Shown here one piece after another: positions 5,204 to 5,989 of a stretch of 5,989 bases of DNA. Positions within the stretch are counted from its first letter, which is position 1. The number at the start of each line of letters is the position of its first letter. Position numbers and translations under genes: made by a program. The stretch spans positions 1 to 5,989 of the forward strand of contig CADBNG010000048.1 of assembly GCA_902795985.1 (NCBI GenBank). The letters are read 5' to 3'. The stretch comes from an uncultured Lachnospiraceae bacterium. Its GTDB lineage: Bacteria > Bacillota_A > Clostridia > Lachnospirales > Lachnospiraceae. The notes beneath the pieces are model-generated. The model saw nothing but the letters and a program-made list of their open reading frames with translations. It did not search any database and was not told where the DNA came from.

Positions 5204-5989
5204 ATGAAATTTTCGTTTTCGACAAAAGGATGGAACAAATCTCTTGCGGAATTTGAGGACGTGGCCGTATCCCTGGGCTTTTCCGGGATTGAACTGCACA
5301 ATGTGCATAACGATCTCTTTACGAAAAAGGACGGGGAGTTTTACGGAGCGAAGTCCCGGGAAACCGTTCGCGGCCTTTTCCGGAAGCACCTGAGCATTCC
5401 GTGCATTGATGCCTGTGAAGACATCGGCAACCCCGTCCAGGCGGAAAGCGCGAAAGCCGAAATCCGGGAGTGCCTGGAGAAGGCTTCCGAGATGAAAATC
5501 GCCGGGATCCGCCTCCGCGCGGAGGCGGCAAAGGATCCGCAGGCGGCCTGTGAGACGGTGGCTTCCATCGTAGGGGAACTGCTGCCCGAGGCGGAAGAGA
5601 AGAAGATTACCCTTCTGCTGGAGACTTCCGGCCTGTTTGCGGACACAACGCTTCTCCGGGATATGCTGGAGCGCTTTGCGTCCGACCGTCTGGCTGCGCT
5701 GTGGAATATGCCCGCGGCTTATTTTGAGGGCGGGGAACGGCCGGCTGCCGTCATAAAGAACCTGGGAGCCTATGTGCGCCATGTGCATTTGTACGACGGG
5801 ATCCGTCAGGAAGACGGATATGTCAATTACCAGCTTCTGGGAGAAGGAGAGTTGCCCATCAAAGATCTGATGCTGGCCCTTCGGTCGGTTAATTATGACG
5901 GCTTTATTTCCCTGGTCTGGAACCCCTCCTGGGAAGTGGGATATGACGACATGGAGATCGTGTTCTCCCAGTTTGTCAATTACATGAGA
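5204..5989 (+). CDS. Xylose-isomerase-like TIM-barrel protein, 3' end outside window
   Basis: The frame is open from ATG 5204 to the last base, giving 262 residues without a stop. AAAAGGAG at 5188-5195 ends 8 nt before the start. It resembles the sugar phosphate isomerase/epimerase group (AP endonuclease 2 / xylose-isomerase-like barrel): KFSFSTKGWN (2-11), LGFSGIELHN (24-33), LLLETSG (137-143), RHVHLYDG (192-199), LLGEGELP (211-218) and NYDGFISLVW (230-239). Members bind a divalent metal through Glu, Asp, His and Glu at the barrel mouth. Here E140 and a histidine (H193/H195) are kept. The Asp-x-x-His segment reads NMPA (168-171), however, and the last Glu is V238, so metal binding and isomerase activity are doubtful. 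A typical single-domain member would end within about 30 residues more; a longer multidomain protein is also possible. No convincing promoter was seen after the preceding terminator, so expression may depend on read-through or on a promoter inside the previous gene. The family is fairly sure, the substrate unknown. Confidence 0.85.
   Translation, partial: MKFSFSTKGWNKSLAEFEDVAVSLGFSGIELHNVHNDLFTKKDGEFYGAKSRETVRGLFRKHLSIPCIDACEDIGNPVQAESAKAEIRECLEKASEMKIAGIRLRAEAAKDPQAACETVASIVGELLPEAEEKKITLLLETSGLFADTTLLRDMLERFASDRLAALWNMPAAYFEGGERPAAVIKNLGAYVRHVHLYDGIRQEDGYVNYQLLGEGELPIKDLMLALRSVNYDGFISLVWNPSWEVGYDDMEIVFSQFVNYMR
5509..5528. repeat. Perfect 20-bp palindrome inside the TIM-barrel gene
   Basis: CCGCCTCCGCGCGGAGGCGG equals its own reverse complement over all 20 bases. 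It lies in codons 102-109 of the TIM-barrel gene, and a GGATCC hexamer overlaps its left end (5505-5510) while another lies shortly after it (5533-5538). In RNA it can form an eight-pair stem with a GCGC loop. It may simply reflect codon choice for an Arg/Ala/Glu-rich helix. Confidence 0.6.

Noticed and set aside
4588..5301. Minus-strand open frame of 237 codons spanning the end of the LeuA-like gene and the start of the TIM-barrel gene
   Set aside because: It crosses the terminator and two genuine genes and shows no domain resemblance; it is a complement of conserved coding sequence.

Overview
The window looks like a chromosomal segment of a moderately GC-rich Clostridia member, most likely a gut Lachnospiraceae-type Firmicute. 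The reasons are strong AGGAG/GGAGG ribosome binding sites, intrinsic hairpin-plus-T terminators, sigma-A-type promoters and the protein families present. This placement is inferred from style and family resemblance, not from a search. All confidently called genes are on the + strand.

Layout. Positions 1-316 hold a possible 3' end of an upstream ORF (3-203, weak) and then a region rich in dyad symmetry in front of a MocR/GabR-type regulator (317-1855: GntR-like winged helix plus PLP aminotransferase fold). A HIT-family nucleotide-binding protein (1901-2308) follows, with its own promoter and a clear terminator at 2328-2368. A fresh promoter at 2452-2480 and a leader with two GC-rich hairpins then serve a type II branched-chain aminotransferase, ilvE (2586-3650). 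After 91 nt comes a 462-aa homologue of 2-isopropylmalate synthase (3742-5130), probably co-transcribed with ilvE. A terminator (5152-5184) separates it from a xylose-isomerase-like TIM-barrel protein (5204 onward) that runs off the right edge.

How the genes fit together. ilvE performs the last step of leucine, isoleucine and valine synthesis (and the first step of their breakdown). The LeuA-like protein beside it keeps a well-preserved C-terminal leucine-type regulatory domain. Its catalytic barrel, however, has lost the signature metal ligands and catalytic arginine of the family (LRDG to LCQT, HxHND to AVNNK), so it is probably not an ordinary isopropylmalate synthase. This is the most interesting object in the window: a conserved-looking pseudoenzyme, or an enzyme of changed chemistry, that may sense a branched-chain compound. 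The TIM-barrel protein downstream also appears to have lost two of its four usual metal ligands and has no stop codon before the window ends, so it may be a multidomain protein.

No CRISPR array, tRNA, rRNA, insertion sequence or phage gene was seen. The MocR and HIT genes look like ordinary neighbours. The regulator's target cannot be determined from this window.
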